From positions 1 to 64,000 of the forward strand of contig JAHBYV010000013.1 in assembly GCA_019635795.1 (NCBI GenBank): a stretch of DNA of 64,000 bases, given 5' to 3'. Each line of letters starts with the position of its first letter. Position 1 is the first letter of the stretch. Positions 1-8,900 of the stretch are shown piece after piece. Below the pieces are notes generated by a model. That model was not told the origin of the DNA. It made no database searches and worked only from the letters and a program-made list of their open reading frames with translations. This DNA comes from Rhizobiaceae bacterium (GTDB lineage Bacteria > Pseudomonadota > Alphaproteobacteria > Rhizobiales > Rhizobiaceae). Made by a program: the position numbers and the translations under genes.

Positions 1-694
1 GAATAGTTCTGGAATAGCCGTTCTTTGCCTCAGGGATGACCACCGAGCGACGTTCCAAATCAACGTGCTTCCAGTCCATTGCCAGTATCTCTCCACGCCT
101 CATGCCCGTCTCAACGGCAAACTGCACGATAGGAAGGATCAACGGGTTTCTCGTTTTCTTGGCTGCTTGGACCAGTCGCTCAAGCTCTCCCTCCCTCAAT
201 CTCCGTTCTCTTTTGTTATCGTTTCCTCCAAGGCGGAGGTTGGACAACAAGTCGCTTCTGATTGGTAGGCCCCACTCAACACGAGCAAGGTTTAACATAT
301 GCGATACGGGGGATAGCTGCCTGCCTAGGCTTTTCGCGGAGATGATCTGCAATCGACGGTCACGGTATTTCGCGAAATCGGATGGGGTTAGGGTCGAGAG
401 GGACTTTCGGCAGAGGGGATCACGCAAAAAAGCGTCGAGAATGATACGCTCAATTTCTGCTCCCTTTTTTGTAGGAAGAACCTCGACTTGGTATCGCTCT
501 ACCAATTTGGACAGTTTGGTGATTTCAAGTTCTTTTGTGTTTGCTGGAAGTTCACCGCGGTCAGCTTTCTGTTCCCAATGGCGTGCCCATTCCTGAGCAT
601 CCGCTTTTGTTCGAAACGAGCGGGAGATTGGTGCAAAGCCTTTTCGGCGTATCTGGACTTGCCATTTATCGAGACGTTTTCGAAACGTAGCCAT
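1..694 (-). CDS. Tyrosine-type site-specific integrase, 3' end cut by window edge
   Basis: Reading the minus strand from an ATG at 694 gives an open frame with no stop to the window edge (231 codons, begins MATFRKRLDKWQVQIRRKGF). The N-terminal part looks like the arm-binding domain of phage-type integrases. It is followed by a core-binding region (SPVSHMLNLARVEWGL) and the start of the catalytic domain, with the box-I arginine in ETGMRRGEIL. The remaining catalytic residues (the H-x-x-R and Tyr boxes) would lie to the left of the window. The gene starts about 100 bp from the 3' end of tRNA-Val and reads away from it, the usual arrangement for an integrase beside its attachment site. It probably mobilises a genomic island or prophage to the left. 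Family membership is secure; activity is unknown because the gene is incomplete here. Confidence 0.88.
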   Translation of the reverse strand, partial: MATFRKRLDKWQVQIRRKGFAPISRSFRTKADAQEWARHWEQKADRGELPANTKELEITKLSKLVERYQVEVLPTKKGAEIERIILDAFLRDPLCRKSLSTLTPSDFAKYRDRRLQIISAKSLGRQLSPVSHMLNLARVEWGLPIRSDLLSNLRLGGNDNKRERRLREGELERLVQAAKKTRNPLILPIVQFAVETGMRRGEILAMDWKHVDLERRSVVIPEAKNGYSRTI

Positions 695-796
695 TTTCGT
701 TTCCGCTGTGACAGAGTTGTGACAGCAGCCGAATGATCCAGAGATTTCGATGAGCGTGCAAGCCTGAAAATCGCAATGTTTTCAGACTGTTACGAA

Positions 797-871
<75 letters not shown>

Positions 872-963
872 ATTCGCGTCGCGCATACAACACTTTTGTT
901 TCGGCCCGTCAATAGCGGTTCTTCACGAAATCGGTGATGAATGCAAAAGCGCTGTCGCAGGCC

Positions 964-1326
964 TTATGCGGCCTGCAACATCTTCTCAACTTCCGTTACC
1001 AGCTCACGCAGGTGGAATGGTTTGGAAAGTATTTTTGCATCGCGTGGCGCCTTCGAATCAGGGTTCAGCGCGACTGCAGCGAATCCGGTTATAAACATTA
1101 CCTTCAGATCGGGGTCGATCTCGGTCGCGCGCCGCGCAAGTTCGATGCCGTCCATCTCTGGCATGACAATGTCCGTGAGAAGCAGCGAGAACGGCTCCTC
1201 GCGCAGACGCTCAAAAGCGCTCGCTCCATTGTCGAAATCAATTACCTGATAACCCGCACGCTCAAGGGCTTTCACCAGAAAGCGGCGCATGTCTTCATCA
1301 TCTTCTGCAAGCAGAATGCGCACCAT
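964..1326 (-). CDS. cpdR: Single-domain response regulator CpdR
   Basis: This 120-residue protein begins MVRILLAEDDEDMRRF and consists of a receiver domain only. It shows the acidic pair E-D-D (residues 8-10), the phospho-acceptor Asp in LLTDIVMPEMDG, the Thr in FITGFA and the Lys in SKPF. Sequence and length fit CpdR, which when unphosphorylated directs ClpXP to degrade cell-cycle substrates and is controlled by the CckA-ChpT phosphorelay in Caulobacter and rhizobia. I chose the start at 1326 because the family begins with this MVRILLAEDD block; the extra 15 residues upstream do not resemble it. It is an isolated gene between the tRNA and a divergent amidohydrolase, with a CtrA-like half-site about 45 bp upstream. 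Confidence 0.88.
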   Translation of the reverse strand: MVRILLAEDDEDMRRFLVKALERAGYQVIDFDNGASAFERLREEPFSLLLTDIVMPEMDGIELARRATEIDPDLKVMFITGFAAVALNPDSKAPRDAKILSKPFHLRELVTEVEKMLQAA

Positions 1327-1370
1327 TGCACCAATATCCGTCCAGCTTCGACACGGCGAAGCGTTCCACA

Positions 1371-1378
1371 TTAACCAT
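1371..1378 (+). promoter_or_regulatory. CtrA-like half-site upstream of cpdR
   Basis: The octamer TTAACCAT lies 45 bp upstream of the cpdR start in the cpdR/amidohydrolase divergent region. This half-site is bound by CtrA at some Caulobacter promoters. A single octamer can arise by chance, so this is suggestive only. Confidence 0.3.
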
Positions 1379-1517
1379 TATTCATATGGCTTCGGGATGG
1401 TAAACATCAAGTGAATCTCAACACTTAAAACTTGGCTCTTCCTTTCCTGCAACCTGCTGGACTCAGGAGGCCGCAAATGGCAGTTTGAACTATGCCAAAG
1501 CGCCGGCCCGGAGGTAA

Positions 1518-2411
1518 ATGTTGAGCGTTTCGCAGGACTTCCTGCCTTCCCAGGCGTTCTCCATCGCGCGGTCCGCCGAGCAACGCGTGCCGTTTGTATT
1601 CAACTCCCCGCACAGCGGGTGCGCCTATCCCAAGCGGTTTCTGGAGATGTCCCGGCTTGATTCGCATTCGATTCGTCGTTCGGAGGATTGCTACGTAGAC
1701 GAACTTTTTTCTTGCGTCGTGGCGTTGGGAGCGCCGCTTCTGTGTGCCCATTTCCCGCGCGCCTATCTCGACGTTAATCGTGAGCCTTGGGAACTGGACC
1801 CGCGTATGTTCAGTGACGGGGTGCCGCCCTACGCAAACATCCGCTCGCCGAGAGTTGCCGGAGGGTTGGGCACCGTGCCGCGCCTGGTAGGCGAGGGGGC
1901 GGAAATTTATGCGCACCGCCTGCCATTTGCAGAGGCATCGGAGCGCATTGAACTGCTTTACCAGCCTTACCATGCAGAGTTGAAGCAGCTGCTTGTCGAG
2001 ACGCGACAAAAATTCGGATTCTGTGTCCTGATTGATTGCCACTCGATGCCTGCCGGGATTCAGCTTGGCGAAAGCGGCATGAGACCGGATTTCATCATTG
2101 GCGACAGGTTCGGAAGCTCCGCCTCAAAAGCTCTGTCGCGGGCAGCAATCCAGCTGTTAGATGACCGGGGTTTCACGGTCGCGCATAACAGGCCCTATGC
2201 CGGCGGCTATATTACGGAGCATTACGGGCGCCCATCCCGCGGAATTCATGCTATTCAAATTGAGATTAATCGCGGGCTCTATATGGACGAGCAGAGCTTG
2301 CAGAAAACGTCAGGATTCGATTTGCTGGCACGCGAGCTTGCGGGCTTCACCGCCGACCTGATGGCCTTGCCGGATTACTGTTTCACCGATATGCCGTTGG
2401 CTGCAGAATAG
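1518..2411 (+). CDS. N-formylglutamate amidohydrolase family protein
   Basis: This 297-residue cytosolic protein of the N-formylglutamate deformylase family (HutG-type) hydrolyses N-formyl-L-glutamate or related acyl amino acids to formate and glutamate. Family signatures are the N-terminal VFNSPHSGCAYP, RSEDCYVDEL, the block RAYLDVNREPWELDP, the metal-site stretch LIDCHSMP and the C-terminal IQIEINRGLYMDE. A strong GGAGG lies at 1510-1514, very close to the ATG; the TTG at 1521 is better spaced, so the true start may be one codon later. It is not in a hut operon. In this order of bacteria the gene commonly neighbours hisN, as it does here. Substrate not proven. Confidence 0.88.
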   Translation: MLSVSQDFLPSQAFSIARSAEQRVPFVFNSPHSGCAYPKRFLEMSRLDSHSIRRSEDCYVDELFSCVVALGAPLLCAHFPRAYLDVNREPWELDPRMFSDGVPPYANIRSPRVAGGLGTVPRLVGEGAEIYAHRLPFAEASERIELLYQPYHAELKQLLVETRQKFGFCVLIDCHSMPAGIQLGESGMRPDFIIGDRFGSSASKALSRAAIQLLDDRGFTVAHNRPYAGGYITEHYGRPSRGIHAIQIEINRGLYMDEQSLQKTSGFDLLARELAGFTADLMALPDYCFTDMPLAAE

Positions 2412-2415
2412 GATG

Positions 2416-2496
2416 AAAAAAAGAACCGCACCGTTTGCACGATGCGGCCAAGTCTAGGGAGGAAACGCCCAAGCGGGCGTGGACAGAAACTGTCCG
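2416..2496 (-). ncRNA. mmgR: MmgR / alpha-r8 ('suhB' motif) small RNA
   Basis: The minus strand encodes an approximately 80-nt RNA with three hairpins: GGACAG-TTT-CTGTCC, then CGCCC-GCTT-GGGCG, then a terminator stem at 2447-2426 with a GCAA loop followed by TTCTTTTTTT (2425-2416). Between the second and third hairpins lies TTTCCTCCCT (2465-2456), the single-stranded decamer I recall as the hallmark of the alpha-r8 family. Its pyrimidine-rich run could pair with Shine-Dalgarno sequences. In Sinorhizobium meliloti MmgR limits polyhydroxybutyrate granule accumulation and is Hfq-bound. The position beside hisN matches the original naming of this motif after the neighbouring suhB-like gene. Ends are estimated from the promoter and the T-run. 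Confidence 0.86.
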
Positions 2497-2502
2497 GAAT
2501 TC

Positions 2503-2530
2503 AGACTATGTTGCGATGCACAAATGTCAA
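2503..2530 (-). promoter_or_regulatory. Promoter of the MmgR sRNA
   Basis: On the minus strand a consensus -35 TTGACA (2530-2525) is followed after 16 bp by TAGTCT (2508-2503). Transcription would start near 2496, directly before the first hairpin of the sRNA. The hisN coding direction is opposite. Confidence 0.68.
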
Positions 2531-2593
2531 GCGTAGTGTTTGATAAAGCGACATAGTTTCGGTTACGCGGCGTAAAATCTTTGAGAGGCCAGC

Positions 2594-3367
2594 TTGCATA
2601 TAGATCCAGAATTCATGCGTCGAATCGCGGCTGTGGCGGCCCGTGAATCCTTACCGCGATTCCGACAGAGCGAAGCGGTTTCCAACAAGGTGGAAGGCGG
2701 GTTTGACCCTGTAACGGAGGCAGATCGGCAGGCTGAGAAGCACATTCGCGCGCTTATCAAAGGAGAGTTCCCCGGCCATGGAATTCTGGGTGAGGAGCTG
2801 GGAGCGGAGAACGCTGATGCAGAATATGTTTGGGTCGTAGACCCGATTGACGGAACACGGTCTTTCATTTCCGGCATTCCTCTTTGGGGAACGCTGGTGG
2901 GGCTCACCCGCAACGGGGATGCTATCGCGGGTATGATGGCGCAGCCATATATTGGCGAGCTTTTTTATGCGACGGGGCAGGGTGCCTTTTATGAGGGGCC
3001 GCACGGTTCAGGCGGCCTGCAGACACGCGATACGGTTGACGTTGCGGATGCAACCATGTTCACGACGACGCCAGCGCTGTTTACAGGTGCCCGCAAAGAT
3101 TCATTCGAGCGTCTTGAGAAATCTGTCCGGCTCTCCCGCTATGGTGCAGATTGCTATGCCTATGTGATGCTTGCTGCGGGTCAGATTGATCTGGTTGTTG
3201 AAACTTCGTTACAGCCCTACGACATCGTGGCGCTGGTTCCCATCGTTGAGCAATCAGGCGGTAAGATCACCAATTGGAATGGTGGACCGGCAGAACTTGG
3301 CGGGGGGATCGTCGCAGCCGCGAATTCTAGACTTCATGACGCCGCAATGAATATCTTGCACGGCTAA
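2594..3367 (+). CDS. hisN: Histidinol-phosphatase, inositol-monophosphatase family
   Basis: This 257-residue Mg-dependent phosphatase of the IMPase fold has the metal-binding motifs GEELG (residues near 71) and WVVDPIDGTRSF (near 88), and the second Asp motif in LQPYDIVALVPI (near 208). The NRxxxI-like substrate region and the overall length match HisN-type histidinol-phosphate phosphatases of Brucella and rhizobia, which perform the penultimate step of histidine synthesis. The frame starts with TTG at 2594, preceded by GAGAGG; the next ATG (2615) would trim seven residues. Threonine aldolase follows after 5 bp, so the two are likely co-transcribed. Other members of this fold dephosphorylate inositol phosphate or PAP, so the substrate is inferred. 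Confidence 0.85.
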   Translation: MHIDPEFMRRIAAVAARESLPRFRQSEAVSNKVEGGFDPVTEADRQAEKHIRALIKGEFPGHGILGEELGAENADAEYVWVVDPIDGTRSFISGIPLWGTLVGLTRNGDAIAGMMAQPYIGELFYATGQGAFYEGPHGSGGLQTRDTVDVADATMFTTTPALFTGARKDSFERLEKSVRLSRYGADCYAYVMLAAGQIDLVVETSLQPYDIVALVPIVEQSGGKITNWNGGPAELGGGIVAAANSRLHDAAMNILHG

Positions 3368-3372
3368 CAAAA

Positions 3373-4419
3373 ATGTTTTTTGCATCTGACAACTGGGCCG
3401 GCGCGCATCCCGCCGTTGCAAAGGCGCTTGGTGAAGCTGCGGCAGGGTTTGACCCTGCATACGGTTCGGGCGATTGGGACAAACGCGTTTCGCAGCGGTT
3501 CAGCGAAATATTTGAGCGTGAAGTCGCAGTCTTTTTTGTCTCGACCGGAACGGCGGCCAATTCCCTTTCGCTTTCTATGGCCGGGAGGCCGGGTGGCGTG
3601 GTGTTTTGCCATCCAGAGGCGCATATACGCGAAGATGAATGCGGGGCACCGGAATTTTTCTCCGGTCTACGCTTGCACCCCGTTGATGGTGTCCTTGGCA
3701 AAATCGATGCGGACGCGCTGTCAAAGGCTATTGATCGGTATCCGCCGTGTTTCGTGCATGGTGGCCGGCCGGTAGCTCTCTCGATTACCCAGGCGACAGA
3801 GATTGGCACGTTGTACGCGCTGGACGAAATTGATGCGCTCGGGCGCCTTGCGAAGCAATCCAATCTGATGCTGCACATGGACGGTGCACGTTTCGCAAAT
3901 GCGCTGGTGGCTCTCGATTGCTCGCCTGCTGATATGACGTGGCGGCGCGGATTGGACATGCTTTCGTTCGGCGGAACGAAAAATGGATGCTGGTGCGCCG
4001 AAGCGGTTGTGTTGTTTGACCCGTCAAGAGCCGAGGAATTCGCGTTTCACCACAAGCGCGGGGCGCAACTGTTTTCGAAATCGCGCTTTGTTGCAGCGCA
4101 ATTCGAAGCCTATTTGACCGATGATTTGTGGTTGGAAAATGCGCGCCATGCCAACGCGATGGCTTCGCTGCTGGCAGATAGACTTTCGTCTCTGCCGACC
4201 GCTCGATTGGCATGGAAACCGCAGGCGAATGAAGTGTTTCCGATATTGAAGAAACACACAGCCGCGCGATTGCAGGCAGAAGGAGCGAAATTCTATGACT
4301 GGCCCGCGCCGGGTTGGTACGGGCAGCCCATAGATGATGACGAAATGCTTTGTCGTTTCGTCACCAGTTTTGCAACCCGCGAGGAAGATATCAGTCAGCT
4401 TCTCTCGCTGTTGGGTTAG
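3373..4419 (+). CDS. ltaE: Low-specificity L-threonine aldolase
   Basis: This is a 348-residue PLP enzyme of the threonine aldolase / beta-eliminating lyase family that cleaves L-threonine or L-allo-threonine to glycine and acetaldehyde. The PLP lysine is in SFGGTKNG (near residue 205), the PLP-ring-stacking His in FCHPEAHI (near 80), and the Asp that contacts the pyridine N is in LHMDGARFANA (near 172). The start codon lies 5 bp after the hisN stop with no clear Shine-Dalgarno, which suggests translational coupling. The gene converges with gltD only 3 bp downstream. Confidence 0.9.
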   Translation: MFFASDNWAGAHPAVAKALGEAAAGFDPAYGSGDWDKRVSQRFSEIFEREVAVFFVSTGTAANSLSLSMAGRPGGVVFCHPEAHIREDECGAPEFFSGLRLHPVDGVLGKIDADALSKAIDRYPPCFVHGGRPVALSITQATEIGTLYALDEIDALGRLAKQSNLMLHMDGARFANALVALDCSPADMTWRRGLDMLSFGGTKNGCWCAEAVVLFDPSRAEEFAFHHKRGAQLFSKSRFVAAQFEAYLTDDLWLENARHANAMASLLADRLSSLPTARLAWKPQANEVFPILKKHTAARLQAEGAKFYDWPAPGWYGQPIDDDEMLCRFVTSFATREEDISQLLSLLG

Positions 4420-4422
4420 TGC

Positions 4423-5877
4423 TTAGCGCGGCAGGACCGTCGCGCCCATTAACGCCTCGTCGATGGCCGCAGCGGCCTGACGGCCCTCGCGTATCGCCCA
4501 GACCACCAATGATTGTCCGCGCCGAACATCGCCAGCCGCATAAAACCGATCAATATTTGTGCGATAATCATTGGTATTTGCGGTGACGTTGCGCGAACGC
4601 CGTGCGTCGGTCGTTATGTCGAGCTTACCTTCAAGCTCGGCGGTAACGCCGCCCTCAATCGGGCCGGCAAAGCCGATGGCGATAAATGCCAGGTCAGCAC
4701 GAATAACGAACTCGGTTCCGGCAATGGGCTTGCGCTTTTCGTCTACCTGACAGCATTTCACGCCGGTCAACTGGCCTTCTTCACCGATAAATTCGAGCGT
4801 TGCCACTTGAAATTCACGCTGCGCACCTTCTGCCTGGGATGAGGATGTGCGCATCTTGGTTGCCCAGAACGGCCAGACGGCGAGCTTGTCTTCCTTCTCG
4901 GGCGGTTGCGGGCGAATGTCGAGTTGGGTAACCCGAACGGCACCCTGCCGGAAGGCTGTTCCAACGCAGTCCGAGGCAGTGTCACCGCCGCCGACCACAA
5001 CGACGTGCTTGCCGCTTGCGTAGATTTCTTCACATGGCCAGGCGTAGGACTGTATGTCTTCGCCACCGACACGTCTGTTTTGTTGCGCCAGATAGGGCAT
5101 GGCGTCGTAGACCCCGGCAAGGTCTGCACCGGGAATTCCGGCGGGGCGCGGCGCTTCAGAGCCGCCGCAATAAAGCACCGCATCGAACTCGGCGAGCAAT
5201 TCTTCCACCTTCTTGTCCGCGCCAACATTGATGCCGCAGTGGAAAGTCACGCCTTCGCCTTTCATCTGTTCGACGCGGCGGTCAATGAAATGCTTTTCCA
5301 TTTTGAAGTCGGGAATGCCATAGCGCAGAAGTCCGCCGGGGCGGCTTTCGCGCTCGTAAACGTGCACCTCATGCCCGACGCGGCCAAGCTGCTGTGCTGC
5401 TGCCATTCCGGATGGGCCAGCGCCTATGATCGCAACTTTCTTCCCGGTTTTCGTATTTGCCGGGTAGGGGCGCACATACCCCATCTCATACGCTTTATCG
5501 GCCAGCGCCTGTTCAACGGTTTTGATGGCGACCGGTATGTCCTCAAGGTTCAGCGTACAGGCTTCCTCGCATGGCGCGGGGCAGACCCTGCCGGTGAATT
5601 CCGGGAAATTGTTTGTCGAGTGAAGATTGCGGATCGCCTGTTCCCAATTGCCATTATAGACGAGATCGTTCCAGTCGGGGATCTGGTTGTGGATCGGACA
5701 CCCGGTAGGGCCGTGACAAAAAGGGATGCCACAATCCATGCACCGTGCGGCCTGCTTTTCCACCTCCTTGTCGGACATTGGAAGCGTGAACTCGCGAAAA
5801 TGGCGAATGCGATCAGATGCCGGCTGGTACTTGTGAACCTGCCGGTCGATTTCGAGGAAGCCTGTAACCTTGCCCAT
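4423..5877 (-). CDS. gltD: Glutamate synthase (NADPH) small subunit
   Basis: This 484-residue flavoprotein transfers electrons from NADPH via FAD and iron-sulphur clusters to the GltB subunit. The N-terminal cysteine motifs CMDCGIPFCHGPTGC and CPAPCEEACTLN bind 4Fe-4S clusters. The FAD Rossmann motif is VAIIGAGPSGMAAAQQLG (near 147) and the NADPH motif is VVVVGGGDTASDC (near 290). The C-terminal GDVRRGQSLVVWAIREGRQAA completes the FAD site. It lies 69 bp downstream of gltB on the same strand, the standard gltBD order. Confidence 0.97.
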   Translation of the reverse strand: MGKVTGFLEIDRQVHKYQPASDRIRHFREFTLPMSDKEVEKQAARCMDCGIPFCHGPTGCPIHNQIPDWNDLVYNGNWEQAIRNLHSTNNFPEFTGRVCPAPCEEACTLNLEDIPVAIKTVEQALADKAYEMGYVRPYPANTKTGKKVAIIGAGPSGMAAAQQLGRVGHEVHVYERESRPGGLLRYGIPDFKMEKHFIDRRVEQMKGEGVTFHCGINVGADKKVEELLAEFDAVLYCGGSEAPRPAGIPGADLAGVYDAMPYLAQQNRRVGGEDIQSYAWPCEEIYASGKHVVVVGGGDTASDCVGTAFRQGAVRVTQLDIRPQPPEKEDKLAVWPFWATKMRTSSSQAEGAQREFQVATLEFIGEEGQLTGVKCCQVDEKRKPIAGTEFVIRADLAFIAIGFAGPIEGGVTAELEGKLDITTDARRSRNVTANTNDYRTNIDRFYAAGDVRRGQSLVVWAIREGRQAAAAIDEALMGATVLPR

Positions 5878-5946
5878 GTCAGTTCCGGTTTTCTTGGGCG
5901 GAGCAACTGCTCACGCCCTGGATAAATCTTGGTCGGAAACGGAAAT

Positions 5947-8900
5947 CTATTCCGCAGCGACGCCCATGCGCATCCGCGCCATTTCTTCCAGCGCCCGTTT
6001 GTATTCGACAGGCATGATCTTTCGGAATTTCGGACGATACTCGGTCCAGTTTTCGAGGATCAATTTGCCTTTCGCCGAACCGGTATAGTGCACATGGTTG
6101 GAAATGAGCTGGTGCAACCTTTCTTCATCATGGCTGGTCATATCGCCAGACACGTCCACGCGTCCTTTGAATGCGATGTCTCCGCCGTGGTGATGCAAGC
6201 GTTCCAGCAGTGCGTCCTCTTCAGGGACGGGCTCAAGTTCGACCATCGCCATATTGCAGCGCGTGGCGAAATCGCCCTCCTCATCAAGCACATAGGCAAC
6301 GCCGCCGGACATGCCTGCCGCGAAGTTGCGGCCGGTCTTGCCAAGCACGACCACAATGCCGCCTGTCATATATTCGCAGCCATGATCACCAACGCCCTCA
6401 ACGACTGCTGCCGCCCCGGAATTGCGAACGGCGAAACGTTCGCCCGCAACGCCACGGAAGTAGCATTCGCCTTCAATTGCGCCGTAGAGCACGGTGTTGC
6501 CGACAATGATGGACTCTTCAGCGACAATCCTTGCATCGTCCGTCGGGCGAACAATGATCTTGCCGCCTGAAAGGCCTTTGCCGACATAGTCGTTGCCGTC
6601 ACCTATCAGTTCAAAAGTTACACCACGTGCGAGGAATGCGCCAAAGGATTGCCCGGCAGTTCCGCGTAGCTTAACGGAGATCGTGTCGTCGCGCAGTCCC
6701 TTGTGTTTGTAGCGCCGCGCCAGCTCGCCGGAGAGCATTGCGCCGGCTGAACGGTCGACATTTTTGATAGGCACATCGATTGCGACCGGTAGGCGCGTGT
6801 CGAGTGCAGGCATGGCAAGCTCAATGAGTTTGCGGTCCAGCACATCGTCGATGGGATGAACTTGCCGCTTGGTCCAGTGCGTTTCGTCGGCAGGTGCATC
6901 GGGCTTGTAGAACAGATTCGAGAAATCGAGGCCCTTCGCCTTCCAGTGGCTGATAAGGTCGCGCTTCTCAAGCAGGTCCGTATTCCCGATTATCTCGTCC
7001 AGATGCCGGTAGCCCATCGCCGCCAGCAACGCCCTGACTTCTTCCGCAACATAGAAGAAGAAATTGATGACGTGTTCTGGTGTGCCCTTGAAGCGCTTGC
7101 GCAAAACCGGGTCCTGCGTTGCAACGCCGACCGGGCAGGTGTTCAGGTGGCACTTGCGCATCATGATGCAGCCAGCCGCTATCAGGGGAGCGGTAGAGAA
7201 GCCGAACTCGTCAGCCCCGAGCAGCGCGCCGATGATTACGTCACGGCCCGTCCGCAATCCGCCATCCACCTGCAAGGCAACACGCGAGCGCAAGCCATTC
7301 AGAACAAGCGTCTGGTGGGTTTCGGCCAGACCCATTTCCCATGGCGAGCCTGCATGTTTGAGCGAAGTCAGCGGTGATGCGCCCGTGCCGCCATCGTAGC
7401 CCGAAATCGTAATGTGATCTGCGCGGGCTTTTGCAACGCCTGCAGCGACGGTGCCCACACCAACTTCCGACACCAGCTTTACCGATATGTCGGACGAAGG
7501 GTTCACGTTCTTCAGGTCGAAGATAAGCTGTGCAAGATCTTCGATTGAATAGATGTCGTGGTGTGGCGGCGGCGAAATGAGGCCGACACCGGGGGTCGAG
7601 TGACGCGTCTTGGCAATAGTTGCATCGACCTTGTGGCCGGGCAACTGTCCGCCTTCGCCAGGCTTCGCACCTTGCGCGACCTTGATCTGGATCACGTCGG
7701 AGTTGACCAGATATTCGGTGGTCACGCCGAAACGACCAGATGCGACCTGCTTGATGGCAGAGCGTTCCGGGTTGGGCTTGCCATCCGGCAACGGGAAGTA
7801 ACGGTCAGGCTCTTCCCCACCTTCACCGGTGTTGGACTTGCCGCCTATGCGGTTCATCGCAATTGCCAGCGTTGTATGCGCCTCACGGCTGATGGAGCCA
7901 AACGACATGGCGCCTGTCGCGAAGCGGCGCACGATTTCCGCCGCAGGCATTACCTCTTCAATGGGCACGGGCTTTCGACCCGCATCTTCCGCCATCCTGA
8001 TTTTGAACAGGCCGCGAACCGTCTGGGCGCGGGCGCTCGCATCGTCAATCTGCTTTGAGTATTCCTGGAAAGTCTCCCATGAGCCTTTGCGCACGGCGTG
8101 CTGCAAGGTTGCAACTGCGTCAGGTGACCACATATGCGCCTCGCCGCGCATACGGAACATGTATTCACCACCAACCTCAAGGCTGTTTGCGAGCACAGGA
8201 TCGTCGCCGAAGGCGTCAGCGTGACGGCGCACCGTCTCTTCAGAAATTTCAGGCAGGCCAACGCCCTCAATGGTCGTTGCTGTGCCGGTGAAATACTGGT
8301 TGACGAAAGGCGTGGACAAGCCGACCGCGTCGAATATCTGAGCGCCACAATAGGACTGATAGGTGGAAATGCCCATCTTGGACATTACCTTCAATATGCC
8401 CTTGCCGATTGACTTGATGTAGCGCGATACCACCTCATAAGGGTCAACCTCCGCTGGCATTTCACCACGCGTGTGCATGTCCAGCAGCGTGTCGAAGGCC
8501 AGATAGGGGTTGATCGCTTCCGCGCCGTAGCCGGCCAGACAGCAGAAGTGATGCACTTCGCGTGGCTCGCCTGACTCAACAACAAGTCCGACTGAAGTGC
8601 GCAGCCCCTTGCGGACAAGGTGATGATGCACAGCCGCAGTTGCCAGCAGGGCAGGGATCGCAATGCGGTCAGGCCCAACCTGGCGGTCCGAAAGGATGAT
8701 AATGTTGTAGCGGCCCGCAACGGCAGCTTCCGCGCGTTCACAAAGGCGCTCAACAGCCCCTGCCATGCCGCCCGCGCCTTCAGTTGCGGAGTACGTAATG
8801 TCGATTGTCTTGGTGTCGAAGCTTTCTTCTGTATGACCGATGGACCGGATCTTTTCCAAATCAGCATTGGTCAGAATTGGTTGGCGCACTTCAAGGCGCT

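Noticed and set aside
36-596. 186-codon plus-strand frame
   Set aside because: It is antisense to the integrase, which reads cleanly on the minus strand with an arm-binding and catalytic domain.
4906-5925. 339-codon plus-strand frame opposite gltD
   Set aside because: It is an antisense shadow of gltD in GC-rich coding DNA; no family features.
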